A stretch of 64,000 nucleotides of DNA. Source: Tomocerus qinae. Taxonomy: Eukaryota > Arthropoda > Collembola > Entomobryomorpha > Tomoceridae. Both the position numbers and the translations under genes were made by a program. The DNA lies in NCBI GenBank assembly GCA_020055645.1, contig CM034549.1, forward strand, positions 5,394,001 to 5,458,000, given 5' to 3'. The notes below the pieces were generated by a model that was given only the letters and a program-made list of their open reading frames with translations, was not told where the DNA came from and made no database searches. Below, in pieces: positions 15,377 through 27,264 of the stretch. The first letter of the stretch is position 1. Each line of letters begins with the position of its first letter.

Positions 15377-18300
15377 GTAAGTACACTTTCCTTAATCCAA
15401 AGTGAAAATCTTTAGAAAATAATCCTTAAATTATACTTAACCTATTAACGTAACCGTAGTTAAAGACAATAGTGGCTTAAGATGCTCAAGATTCCTCTCT
15501 CTGTTATTTTATAGATTTATGCTTTAATTCCAGGATTAGAGAGTTGATATGAAAATGTAAATTCTTGCTGTATCATTTAATACAGTAGCTTAAAAATCTG
15601 CAAAAAACTATGCTAAAATTGTGCAATTAATTGCTTGTTAGATAAATGCATATTATTATTATATACATAGATATAAGTGCATAGGGTATTAGTAGTACTG
15701 TAATAAGAGTATTTAGTTAGCAGTTCAATCATTGAAATGAAACATATTAATTAGCACTGCTTAATTAGTTAATTACAGTGTTGATAAGGTAAAGGAATAA
15801 ATACGTCATCGTAAATTGCAATTTATGGTTTAGTAATTATTGCTGGAGTTAAGTAAAAAGGATAATCACAACAAAAAAGAACAGATAACTCTTTAGGTAA
15901 TAATAGTAATCTGTATTACGATTAGTAGAAGTTGTAAGATATACAAAAAATTTAAAACAAGACAGAAGCAACTATACATACACATAATAAAGGACTAAAG
16001 GCGATAAGAGATCATCTTAATTCTTATAGTTACGATGATGTATTCTTGTCCTCATAAATCTCACCGTTAACAAAGCGAAGAGCTAATCTCTAGAATGTGG
16101 TGCTTCAACAAAATGTAATTTTCTACGATAAACACGAGCTTAAAGGTATTTTAACATTCATTGGGTAGCGGAATAATCTGTGATATATTAGAAATAAAAC
16201 CAGCACACGAGATAGTCTATTTGAATTAGGTATACGAAAACATTTATTTGCTAGTAGAATGTTTATTTCATTGAATTTATCTGAGAACATATTGGTAATG
16301 TGCACATTGCACATAGAAAGTTTTTTCATCGCGAGCAGGACAACAGAACACAATCGACGCGTGTCAAGTCATATGTAGTGGAATCTTGTTCCGTTCTGAG
16401 AATTTTACGGCTCGTAAAATAGTAGTCTTCTCACTTTCCTTTCAATTCCATTAAAGTGCACTCTATAGAGTTATACCTCTATCTAGACTAAGTTCATTTC
16501 AGTCAGGTCCTATGCTCATTAGATACATTACACTGAAAACACTGATCATACTATTAGTGACTTATTCTTAATGCATCTGCTTGCATAGACTATATTATTA
16601 CTATTGTAGAGTATATACAGTATAGATTCACCTTTAGGGCCACGAGCCAATTTCAAGTTAAACCAGATTGCAAGATGTATCGTCTCACTTTTTTAGCGAT
16701 AACAAACAAAGTCTCAATTTACAGTAATATTTTAGCAGATTAGTAATAGTATCTAAGTACAACAGATGAATGCTTAATTGAATTACACTACCTGTGTTTC
16801 TGCATAGAGCATGTAGAATCTTGCTGATACAAATTTTGCTAACAAATTCTACTACCTGTTGGATTGGCTATGAAGCTTGAAGAATAGTTGTATCTATGTA
16901 TAGTATCTTATATTTCTGAACAATTAGTTTAAAGAAATTCAGCTAAGCCTAGCCAAAGTGGTGAGTTTTTATTCTCATCAGGCTCTAATCGTCTTTTGGG
17001 AACAAATCAATGAGAAGTTTTACAGATTGGTACAACATTCCGTAGAATCATTACTCCTTGAAGATGCACTATTTTATGTTTATTTCTATCATCATTAGTA
17101 TCGGTAGTATAGCATGTCTACTTGATTTTACTTTGATCTAACTTGGCATGACATACCACGATGAAAAAATGTTTTTGGCATGGAACCCTGTTTTTATTTT
17201 ACACTTGGGTTTTTTTCTCTTTAGATACCTTAAGGTACTTGAACATTAGTGCGGACTTTAAAAAATTTATTTCTATTTTGTTACTGTTTATACACGAATT
17301 TACCGGATGATACAGAACAGATAGGCAGATAACGTTTCCGATCCAACTTACCTTTTGCATGTAATTGCAATCCAACCAATGGCCACTGCAAATATTATAG
17401 CCTCTAGGTACGTTACGTAGGATATTAGGAATCGTTCTGGTCTTTACTCTATAAGTCCATAATAGCCATAGGGAAGCAGACAGTAAAGTAAAGTAGTAGT
17501 AAAATCAGGTAAAATAAGTAATGCATGCTTTCCTTTCCAACTTACCTTGACTTCAGTCAGTAAGTCGTTAATGTATCCATCTTCCTCTCTCTCTAGTTCA
17601 GTTCAGTCAGTTCAACCTTCAAGCTTAAAACTGTTTCATGGCTTCAGTAATCACTTCTACTCTATTAGACTATTTTACTGGCAGCTACAGATTACCTACA
17701 CTCTTTTAACGCTTTTAGTTTTCTTTGCCGTTATTATTTTATATTTCTTTATGGTCAGCAGACGGAAGGGGCAAACTAATGCATAACGTAGGCCAAGTCA
17801 TTTGGTTCAATTCCTCTTCTTCATCAATCTCATGTACACCTTACTAGATTTACAAGATTTTTACAAGCTACAAATTGCAGGACGTTTGTATGAGCATGTC
17901 TCCCTCTGCGAACCTCTCAAGAGTAAATTGCACTTCAGAGAGTTAATATGGTCATGAGTTACAATTTCTGAATGAGTACCAAATCTGCAGGATTCTTGTT
18001 TACTACTGTCATCGGAGCGTGTCTGAGTTTTAAGCAGGTAGAGAGCAAATCACTAGTAGATACTTTTCAATAACACTTTACCTCAACTTAAACGCTCAGA
18101 AACACAAGATTCTATCTTATCGTCATTAATGTGTAGGTAAACACTTGTATTTTGCTTTTCTCAAAGATAGCGTTGGAAAAATCTTCTCTGCAAGTGTTTT
18201 TCTTTAGTGTAAGAGTAACTCGAATTAAATAAGAAATTCATTAATCTTCAGAAGAGTAACAAATAACAGATTTGCATTTAAACTTTCGACTCGTGAACTC

Positions 18301-21300
18301 AGGAACGTGAGCAACTGTTGAATCTAGCTGTTGTGGTTTAACACATACTCCTTCTATGCAAGGGCTAACTAATCGTAACGTGAATTATTATTCCAATTCA
18401 CCAAAACTGTTATTTTGGACTAGAGAGATGTTCCTACTTATGCATTAAGTATGATTTGATTGGAATTATGTGTGTACCTCTTTCCTACTTATCTCATACC
18501 CATTTTATGCAGTATTATTTTATTAAAACGTGCAAGTCAAGAAATTCATAAGTATAATTGAAAGATGAGGCTTTCAACATAGTAGGGAGTTTGTCAGATG
18601 CCGTTATCACCGCTAAGCGAAAAACAAGTGTTTCACAAAAGAATTATGCATCTCAGGCCTTGACTTTGGTAGCAACGAAGAGAAACATAACAGAAAGTTG
18701 TAATTTCAATTGGCTTCTTGCGTGCAACAATAAAATTACTACATGTATATAAAGAACGATGACTACTTTATATAGATGATGATAACAAGTAAGAGCTCTC
18801 AGGACTCTCATTGTCAAACTGTTCTCTCAATTCATAATAATATGACAAAAGATTGTAACAATGTATGCACAGGAGGCACACGTATTATTAAACGTAGGCT
18901 CTACACATTAAACTGTGCACTGCAAATTGCATTTCATTGTTACTAGAATCTACTTAATAATTAAGTGTTTGTATTGAATTTGCATATGCCATTTATTTTA
19001 AAAAAATTAATTCGTTGTATCATGGATTTTGGGTGCAAAATCTCAATAGTGTCGCTGTTGTTGATGTCAGGGAGCCCCAGTCACTTAGGTCTGTAGAGTT
19101 TAAACTGTTAACCGTGTCAAACTCAATTTGCTAACTTTGCCGTTGCATCCTTTGTCACAGTCATGACATGACTTAATCTTATCTCATGTGAAATACATCA
19201 TATATAGTAAATTGGTGCACATGTAGAAAAACACCTGCACTGAAATGTACAATGCAATTTGTACAATGCAAAGTCTTGTCGTGTGTGAATGTGAGTGATT
19301 TCGCAAAGTAAAACATGAAGGAGAATGATTTGCATGCTAGCATAGCAGTCTCCTTTGACAGTTGACTTTGATTTCGAAGAATATGAAAAGCATAACAGCT
19401 AGATTTTAATCGGATTTGTTACAAGGGCAAAAGTAATTCTTTAGTTAAAGTAATTTTACCAAGTAGCTTGTTCAAATACAGCATATAGTTAAAAGGAAGG
19501 TGTAGAAATGAGATTAGGTAGCAACACTACTATAAATATGTAAATGTATATTATTATGCTTATAGGATTGGTATAGGTATAAGGTTAACCATAGTAATTA
19601 GCTGGGCGTTAAACTGTGAACGAAAGTAAAGGAAAAGTTGCTGTTAACTAAAACTTCATTAAATTGTATGTAATAGTAGTACATTGCACTGACTTGGGTT
19701 CTAGCAATAAAATCTGCTACTACATACAATAAAGCTATTAGCTAGAATAATCTACAGAATACATTTGTGTAAGAAATCGTATAAATAGATATAGATTATA
19801 GACATGTTGGTTTGGTATCTGCATGTTAACCATAATCAAATTATTGTTTTTGTACTCTACTATCTCAAGTATTTATTACTCAATAGAAAACGTCAGGAAA
19901 ATAGTTGAAACGAAATTGCACAATAAAGTACCTACCTTGGATTTTATGAATTGAAATATAGTACTATGCATTAATAATAGTGGTATCAGTGCTAGATATG
20001 AAAACAGGAGTCGTAATAATGTTCGAGATATGTATTCTAGATACAGAAATAATGGTGGGTTGACTGTTGAATTGAATATTGAACTGGTTGGAACTAAGTT
20101 TTCGCTGTGTTTGTTTTCTTTCAGATTGTAAGCGTGTTGGCCAAGCACGCCACATGCGGGACAACTCAAGCTACAACCACATCAGCGACAAATACCAGTC
20201 TGACAATCAGAGAGGAAGGAAATCTGAGTAGTTTGCCAACCACGACCACAACCACATCGGGATCATCATCCAATAATAATAGTAACATTAACGGCAACAA
20301 TAATCATAACATTCTCAGTGGATCTACGACTATTTCAGTCAACCACAACAGCAACCAGAGCGACAGCATTTCAACAATCTCGCCGACAAATTCTACACGC
20401 AACAGCAACAACAACAATAGCAACAACTTAAACGAATCTGACACCGCCGTGTCAAAGAATTATAGCAACAATCACAACCACAGCTTGAGTCTTATTGACG
20501 GCCCGTCTGAAGACACAGAAAATAACAAAGCCAGCATCACTGGAGGAGATTGCGCCTCTTCAAGCGGAAATTCTAGCTTGACTACTACGTCTGCAAGTAC
20601 TCCGTCTCTGTCCCCGTCTTCCTCGTCCTCTTCGGCAGTTTCTTGCGGATGCTCGGGAACCTCGGAAAATTCTGATGATATTACTCTCAAGTCCGCTGTA
20701 GAAGTCTCCGACAGTTTCACTTTAGAGGAATACAGTTCTGCCAAGACTAGCGGACGGTCTTCGGTCACTTCTCCGTCTCCGTTTTATCTTCATCCACCAA
20801 AGAGCTCAATTAGCAACAGCCCTGCAAGCAACAGTGTAGAACCTCCGCCACAGCCACAGCAACCTGTAGCTACTGCTAAGAAATCCAATCACAAGCGTCA
20901 AGTTTCTACTTGTTCACCGGCAGCAAGCTCTCCGTTCTTTCTCCATCCTCCAGAGAATTTAGTAACAGAGACACAGAAAGCAGTTGCTAGCAAAATGGCT
21001 CCTGCTCCAGTAAATCCCAGCCATGGGCATCACCATGTCACAGAATTGATAAATGAATCCCACAATCCGAAAATGAAAGGCGGAGAAATCTCTTCCACTG
21101 CGTCTTCTGCATCTTCGTCGGGATCTCCGCCGCCAACGCCACCAATTCAAAAGAGCTCTTTGTCTCCGGTGAATCCCCCGTCGATGAATGGAAAGTTCCA
21201 AAGTGGTGACACCAACAACAACAGCAATGGAGTCAACAACAAGAACAGCGACAGCAGTATCACGAATACCAACAACAATAGCAACAATGATATCCAGATC

Positions 21301-22948
21301 AATAATATTATGAATACCAAAAATGTGCCACCCCCACCACCTCCTCCCCCTATGCCTAATTTTGCAGAAATGAACCAGAATGGACACAACACCTTAAGCC
21401 CAAGCACAAATGGAAATCTTCATGGAATCATTAGCGAATTGGAAAGAATGAACGGAAGAACTCACAGCCCTAAAACCCCGGACACCGATATCTTGTTGGA
21501 TGATGCTTTGGAAGGAGAACATGATTATGAGGTCATCGACGAACTTACTAACCATGTCAGCAGTAATAATCATACAAATCACTATGAATTTAATAAGAAA
21601 TTGGCCAGGTCCGTATCCGCCCCTCCACCTCCATTGGAACATAATATGAATGGTCATGGGTTGCTGGATGAAAAACCAGGCACTCCAACTGTACCCAGCC
21701 ACATTACTAAAAATCTTGGAATGGGAGGTAAACCAGGTGTCCCATTTATCCCCCCACACTTTCCATCTCCAGCTCATGACGCTTTGATCAAGCCCAGCGA
21801 GTATTTGAGAAGCATTCAGCAAACACAGGGAGGTAAATCCAAATATTCCAATGGAACAAGCAACAATGCAGCCGCTGCAAATGCCATGACCAATGGAGGC
21901 GCAGTGATCCGACCTTTGTCAAGAGTCGAAGAGGCTATAAAGGCTTTGGGAGCCTCAGATAATCATTTAGGATTAATGTCCCCTGTCCCAGAAGAGACAA
22001 ATGTCGAAGATGAATTCGAAGAGATTAATCCAGAGAGAATCAATGGAGATTCTCATGCTAATAAAATTAATGGCAACGAGAACGTACCTCGAGAAATCAA
22101 TAACAATAGCAATCATAACAGTAGAAATAGTAATACAATGCATTACAGCAATGGCCAATGCAAAGGAGGTGGAATTATTAAGGCTGAAGAACTAATGGTA
22201 ACATTGCAGCATGAATTATTATCTATTACTGTTAAAAATCTCTGATCTCTTAAAAATAAAATAATGTTTGTTAATTGCAGAAAGTTAATCTGCGGAAAAC
22301 TCCAATGAGCAGAACAAAATCTGCCCCACCATTAGGACGAGTGGTCCCAGATGGCGAGCACAATGGAGTAAGGAACGGACTATCGAATATACCTGAGAAC
22401 TGCAACAGTCAAAATTCAAGTCAACAAAACGGCCATGAAATTCTGAAGAAGAGTACGAGCGTTTTAAACAATAATACGCAAAACGGTGAAGTAGTGGGCA
22501 CGATTTCTCGAGCAGCAGTCATTGCAGAGCTCGCAGAGTCAAGTCAAGTTGGTGGTGTTAGAGAATGGAAGGAAGAACTCCGCCGAAGACAAGTAGAACA
22601 AGAGAAAAATGCTCAGAAGGAAATTGCTCAGTATTACCAACCTGTAAATTTCGTTTCTGAGGTACACCTATGCAAATTAACGACTGTGCATACAAAGATG
22701 TTGCAAATATTTAAAAATATTTAACTGAGAATTTTGTCCCAATGCAGGTCCCATCAACTGATGTGTCAGGAACTCCTATTCCAGCATGGAAGCGTCAGAT
22801 GATGGCTAAGAAAGCTGCTGAACGAGCCAGGAAAGAGGCGGAAGAGCAAAGGAAGATGGAATTGGAAGCGAAACGAATGGCTTCTATACCGATGTGGAGA
22901 CGACAGCTATTACAAAGACGTGAGAGCGACGGAAAATACGCTCAATAG
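15112..22948 (+). CDS. Espn: Espin/forked-like actin-bundling protein, 3' four exons (5' end outside or unseen)
   Basis: Exons 15112-15376, 20125-22197, 22281-22661 and 22748-22948 (TAG). All junctions are GT-AG. The last three introns are phase 0; the first exon starts with the third base of a split codon. The first exon encodes ankyrin repeats (GLRPIHIAAREGH, GATALHHAATSGQ, GRSPIQVAADHDH). The third repeat is completed only after splicing (HDHMEIVSVLAKHA), which confirms the 4.7 kb intron. Then come about 690 residues rich in Asn, Ser and Pro with an eight-proline run, the likely profilin/SH3-type segment of espins. The C-terminus is basic and helical, with two similar motifs (IPAWKRQMMAKKAAERA and IPMWRRQLLQRRE) like the actin-binding C-terminus of espin/forked. 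Family knowledge: these proteins bundle parallel actin in stereocilia, microvilli and insect bristles. The order ankyrin, Pro-rich, basic C-terminus supports the call; the individual family member is less certain. Confidence 0.85.
15377..20124 (+). other. Intron of the espin-like gene (4748 bp)
   Basis: Bounded by a consensus donor (GTAAGT) and an acceptor with a pyrimidine tract (TTTGTTTTCTTTCAG). Joining the two sides restores an ankyrin repeat in frame. Inside I see only AT-rich sequence and short unsupported frames. Confidence 0.8.
20125..22197 (+). CDS. Espn: Large low-complexity exon of the espin-like gene
   Basis: This exon has 691 codons in one uninterrupted frame and begins and ends in phase 0. 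It completes the last ankyrin repeat, then runs into long tracts rich in Ser, Thr and Asn. Two near-repeats of a short motif (SPFYLHPPKSS and SPFFLHPPENL) lie about 55 codons apart, and the second half holds an eight-proline run followed by MPNF. Another motif, ARSVSAPPPP, resembles TKSAPPLGR in the next exon. Tracts of Asn codons (AAC/AAT mixtures) suggest replication slippage. The exon ends at GAACTAATG|GTAACA; if that donor is not used, the frame stops at 22245. Confidence 0.85.
22281..22661 (+). CDS. Espn: Espin-like gene, penultimate exon
   Basis: The acceptor is GTTAATTGCAG (ending 22280) and the donor GAG|GTACAC at 22662. The 127 codons, phase 0 at both ends, begin KVNLRKTPMSRTKSAPP. 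They end in an acidic-basic, probably helical stretch (AAVIAELAESSQ, then REWKEELRRRQVEQEK), which resembles the helical part of the espin actin-binding module. The 86 bp intron that follows is typical in size for insects and unlike the 4.7 kb intron upstream. Confidence 0.8.
22748..22948 (+). CDS. Espn: Espin-like gene, terminal exon
   Basis: The acceptor is CAATGCAG (ending 22747). Sixty-six codons are followed by TAG. It holds two related basic modules with a Trp core (PAWKRQMMAKK and PMWRRQLLQRR) joined by a charged helix rich in Ala, Glu, Lys and Arg. Such Trp-Lys-Arg modules are the conserved C-terminal actin-binding feature of espin/forked relatives. Confidence 0.8.
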   Translation, partial: VPSTDVSGTPIPAWKRQMMAKKAAERARKEAEEQRKMELEAKRMASIPMWRRQLLQRRESDGKYAQ

Positions 22949-25900
22949 AATTAAATGCAACAAATTCATAGATAAATTCCGTAGAATATTAGAATGATGT
23001 ACATTTATAACGTAACCGCATTCTCTCGCTCGCCTCAACTACTATTATTATAATATTATATATATAGTCAGAAACTTGGTTATCTTCACTTTTCTTGAAT
23101 ATTGGACGGAATAATGCATGTACCTAGAACGTTAGTTTTTAACGTTAAAGGAAGGAAAGATACTATATTGACATTTATGTATTTTGCAATCTAACGTAGT
23201 TTGTAGCTTGTAGTCCTATACATAGGTACTTTGTCTATTCTATACTAAAAAGAAGCAGTAGTAATAGTAGCCTCATAATAACACTAATGTTAAAAGTAAG
23301 ATAATAATATTATGTAAAGTACAGTCAAGCTGTGGTGCATTCAAGTCAGTTTTCTTACAGTACTATTTTATGCTTAACTATGCTATATACTACTCCACTA
23401 CTGTAATAGTAAATGATACGTTTGTATTCCCTTCAATCCAACTTTTATTTGATTGAATGAGGAAGTCTGCTTATGAAGAGTTTCCGAGTACAGATACATA
23501 CCTAAATATGTAACAATCTCGCCTGATTCAAATCAAAACCTGAATTCCCAACGGTGCAATGCAATCCGATACGACCATTTGTGGCCTTCTACCTCTTTCC
23601 ATGTGGTAAGAATGAAAATAGAAGATGCATGTATGTTCTGTACCTTTCTGCCTACCATCTTTTAATTTAATGCTTTATTTCGCCCTAGTGCAATGTACAT
23701 ACTGACTAATTGTAACTATAATATTTAAGTAGCAAGTATATGGACCAAATCATTCCTCATTAGTTTGATTTGAGAGAGATATTCAAAATGCCTTTTGCTT
23801 TATCTATAAAATTGGGAATCTCTTGTCAGTTCACTTATTCCGAGGTATACCCATACGAGCAATTATTTTAGCTGACTTCTCTTCTGCTTCCTTATACAGA
23901 GTATTGACTTCTTGGATTAGATTGATGAAGGAAGAAAAGGACAATCCCCCGTCTCCATATGCATTTCACGCCTACAACGGACAATACATCTATAATCACA
24001 TCTCTCTTCACTTTGTACAGAGGAATCATTTTAAAATGAAAAGGTCGTACCTATTCCTACTTTATTTTTAATGTTATACCTATACTAACAATGACTATTA
24101 TATTATCAACTTTTATTATGTAACATCTATTGTTTACTAACACATTATTTTGTATGAATTAACTAGTATGAGATTTACTTGATCTGATCGTGTAAATTAA
24201 TTAATACACTCCATAGAGGTAGGTTAGGTTATTACTGCAATTATGTCTCATTGAACTTTTATTAATCAATGTTGTTTTAGAAAACAACTTCAGTTTTTAA
24301 AATATCTGTAAATACCACCATATGATTTGGTATATAATTCAACTATTATTCTCGAAATTACTTATCATTATGTATATAGTATGCAATAATAATGTATTTT
24401 ATCGTGATTTTCAAACTAACGTGTTTCATTAACTAAATATTACTCATTATTACTGATACTGATCTTCGTAATGTGCAGCTATAAATAGCAATATATTTTT
24501 TCACAAGCGAGCAATTAAAGTAGTGCAGATAAATCGCAAATAAACCAACATTATCATTGTAGATGCATAAAGATACCAACAAGTGGTTTGAGTAAAGAAT
24601 GTCTATGGTTGGTTAAATACGCGGGTATAATATTATAATAAATTAATATCTACCTATGCATGTTGGATAGAGACCAATATGCCAAAGCATTACAACTTTA
24701 CTGTATGTATCTATTAATCCCTGAGTGCTATTCTGATGAGTGTGTAAAGATGCGTGTATGATGTCAACCCATTTGGAATTACGTTGTGAATGGAACGAGA
24801 AAATGGGAAATTGCATTTCTTGTTGTTTTGGGGAAATGCATTTTGTGAGCTAAACTGTTTTACGTGCTTAAGTTTTAAGCTAAGTGTTTAAGTGTTTTGT
24901 ATGATTGACAAGAATGACTCACTTTCCTATCCAACTGACAACTGAGAATTATGGAAAGTGGATATTACACGATGCCTGAAGCTATGGAACGCATGCAAAA
25001 TTTATTCTTCAACAGAAATGTGTGTAAAGTGTAATTACTAACTAATTATTAGATGTGCATGTATGATAGTATATTTGTATGTGTAAAAAATATTTTATTG
25101 CGAAATGTCAATCCAGAAGAAATAAAATGATTCAAATAACTTTTTTCTGATGCTTTTCCTTGTCATACTCCTTAAACTGTCATTCTACTCTCAACTAATG
25201 TCATTGTCTTTATTTAATAGTAGACATAGCAGATAATAAAGAGTATGATAGTCATAAGCAAGATTTTCTCCATAGAATCCCACGAAGCAGCTAAGCTCCG
25301 TGCTAATTCAAGAGGAACGTATCCAACAGTGCACTTTGTTCGCGAATCGAATTGCATCTTTCGTTTCAATGCAAGCATTCCGTAGTTAAGACGTGTAATT
25401 TAGACAGTGAGATGATAGATTGAAATTGCATTGCGTCTTAGAAATTGCAATTGCACTCATTTCTTAAAATAAAAGCCAAAAGTTTCACTTTCGTTTTGAA
25501 TTATTAGAGTTTTCTTTAAATGTATTAGAATTAATAAGCCACTTTAGCTACTGTAAACCACACATTGTAAGAATATACTGCTATTAAGCTTATAGCAAGT
25601 ACATTTCTCAAAGTGTGATGGTATATAATATATTAAGCGTGCCAAATGGGAACGATAACGCAAATTAATAGCTAAATCCTCTTCACTGTATTACGCTGTA
25701 GCAATGTAAAATAAGTTAAGAAGATGTGCAGCAGATCATTTGCATTTTACAGAAAAAGGAAAAGTTTGAAGGGAGAACTGACTGTGGTCTTTATCTCTAT
25801 AAGAAGATATAATGGCAATAAAATACAAGATTACTCGTCTGGCGATTGTGGATGCATAAAAATGTGTAAAAGCAGAATTTAACAAACTTGGGAAGATTTT

Positions 25901-27264
25901 GCATTGCACTTTATTATAATGCACTTCTTTATCTCCTTTGCCAAACGAAAATAAATAGCTTTACTGTTACCTCTGCAGTAATGATTAGTCGTCTGTGTTA
26001 TAACAAAAATAAAATCTACTCCATCCATATAACGCTCTTTTATTTGCAGAAACTATCATGCTGCTTTCAATCGCTGTGTAATAGCTACGGCAGAATAAAA
26101 ATGCAGTAAAACTATTACGGCTATTTTTTATTGGAGACAAGCCAAGCATAGGAAACTAAACCAACCCTGAATTCGTGGAGAGAAAAAAGACATCAATCTC
26201 ACAAATGATTATTAAGTTTCAAGGGTTTGCACTTAAGAAAGACACCAGAGAAAATACAAAGATAGCAAATAAATCCTTATTGGTATAATAATAAATGGCA
26301 GATTCTCCTGAGGATTTTTCATATAAAGAAGTTCTGGTTACTAATAAGTAATAAAAAGACTTTTTGTATTTTGCTGAACCATATAATTCACGTCTTATTG
26401 TCTGCATCGATGAGTGGAAGCTTATTTAAATAGAACTTAAGTTTAAGACAGAGGTAGGCAAATTGTACAGGGTCTGTACTTTGTACTGTCGTACCTACAA
26501 AATGTTTTTAAATATTTTACAGGATTGACAATCTGGGAAAAGGTCCTAATAACCGTTTCTTGATGAAAGTTGGAGAAAAGATCCCCAATGCGAACCTAAA
26601 ACTAGAATTAACGCCAAAATGTTTTTGCTACCCAACGAAATTCTATTCACTGTCGATGAAAATCTGGAAAATGTATAGAATAGCAGTCAATATAGATCCC
26701 AGTAAAGTTTATTTTGAATGATTTATGACGCTGTTGTAGACTTGTGGAATCGCCTGTGAAAGGGGAACAATGTATAGTGCAAACCCTGTACATGCCAATC
26801 GTGTTATATGGACTACTCTCTAAAGAAGTTCCCTCAAAATAAATTCTAAAAACGTGGGAATTATTTTTTGCATTATACCATTTTTCTACAGAATTAAGTT
26901 TCTAATCTGTCAATGGATATTCAATGCGAGACTGCAATTGAGATGTCAAATCGCATCATTCACGTAAAATAGAACAGTATTTTCGAAGGACAAAACTCTA
27001 AAAATATTGTATTAAATTAAATTGTAATACATGGTTTAAACAAGTAATAAACCATAGTAACTGGTGTAAAAAAGTAACGGAGCAAGGTAAAAAAATTATA
27101 CCGATTAGTATACAATTATTTCCTGTCTGCTTACATCTTACGAATATTCAAAAAAGCTAAAGTAGTGAACAAACATACAGAGATGTGCAAAAGTAACTGG
27201 GTCATAGGGCTTATGCATAGCAGTGTCCAAAAGTAGTAAAATGTCAGTAAAATACCATCCCACG
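22949..27264. other. 3' flank of the espin-like gene and intergenic AT-rich DNA
   Basis: The start of this stretch is the 3' UTR of the espin-like gene, but its end is unclear. AATAAA occurs at 24539-24544 and again near 25120, so the UTR could exceed 1.5 kb. No coding exon, RNA gene or inverted-repeat element was recognised. A short TAGGTTAGGTTA run occurs near 24220. Confidence 0.4.

Noticed and set aside
20472..21822. Several minus-strand open frames of 98-142 codons
   Set aside because: They are shadows of the large low-complexity espin-like exon on the plus strand.
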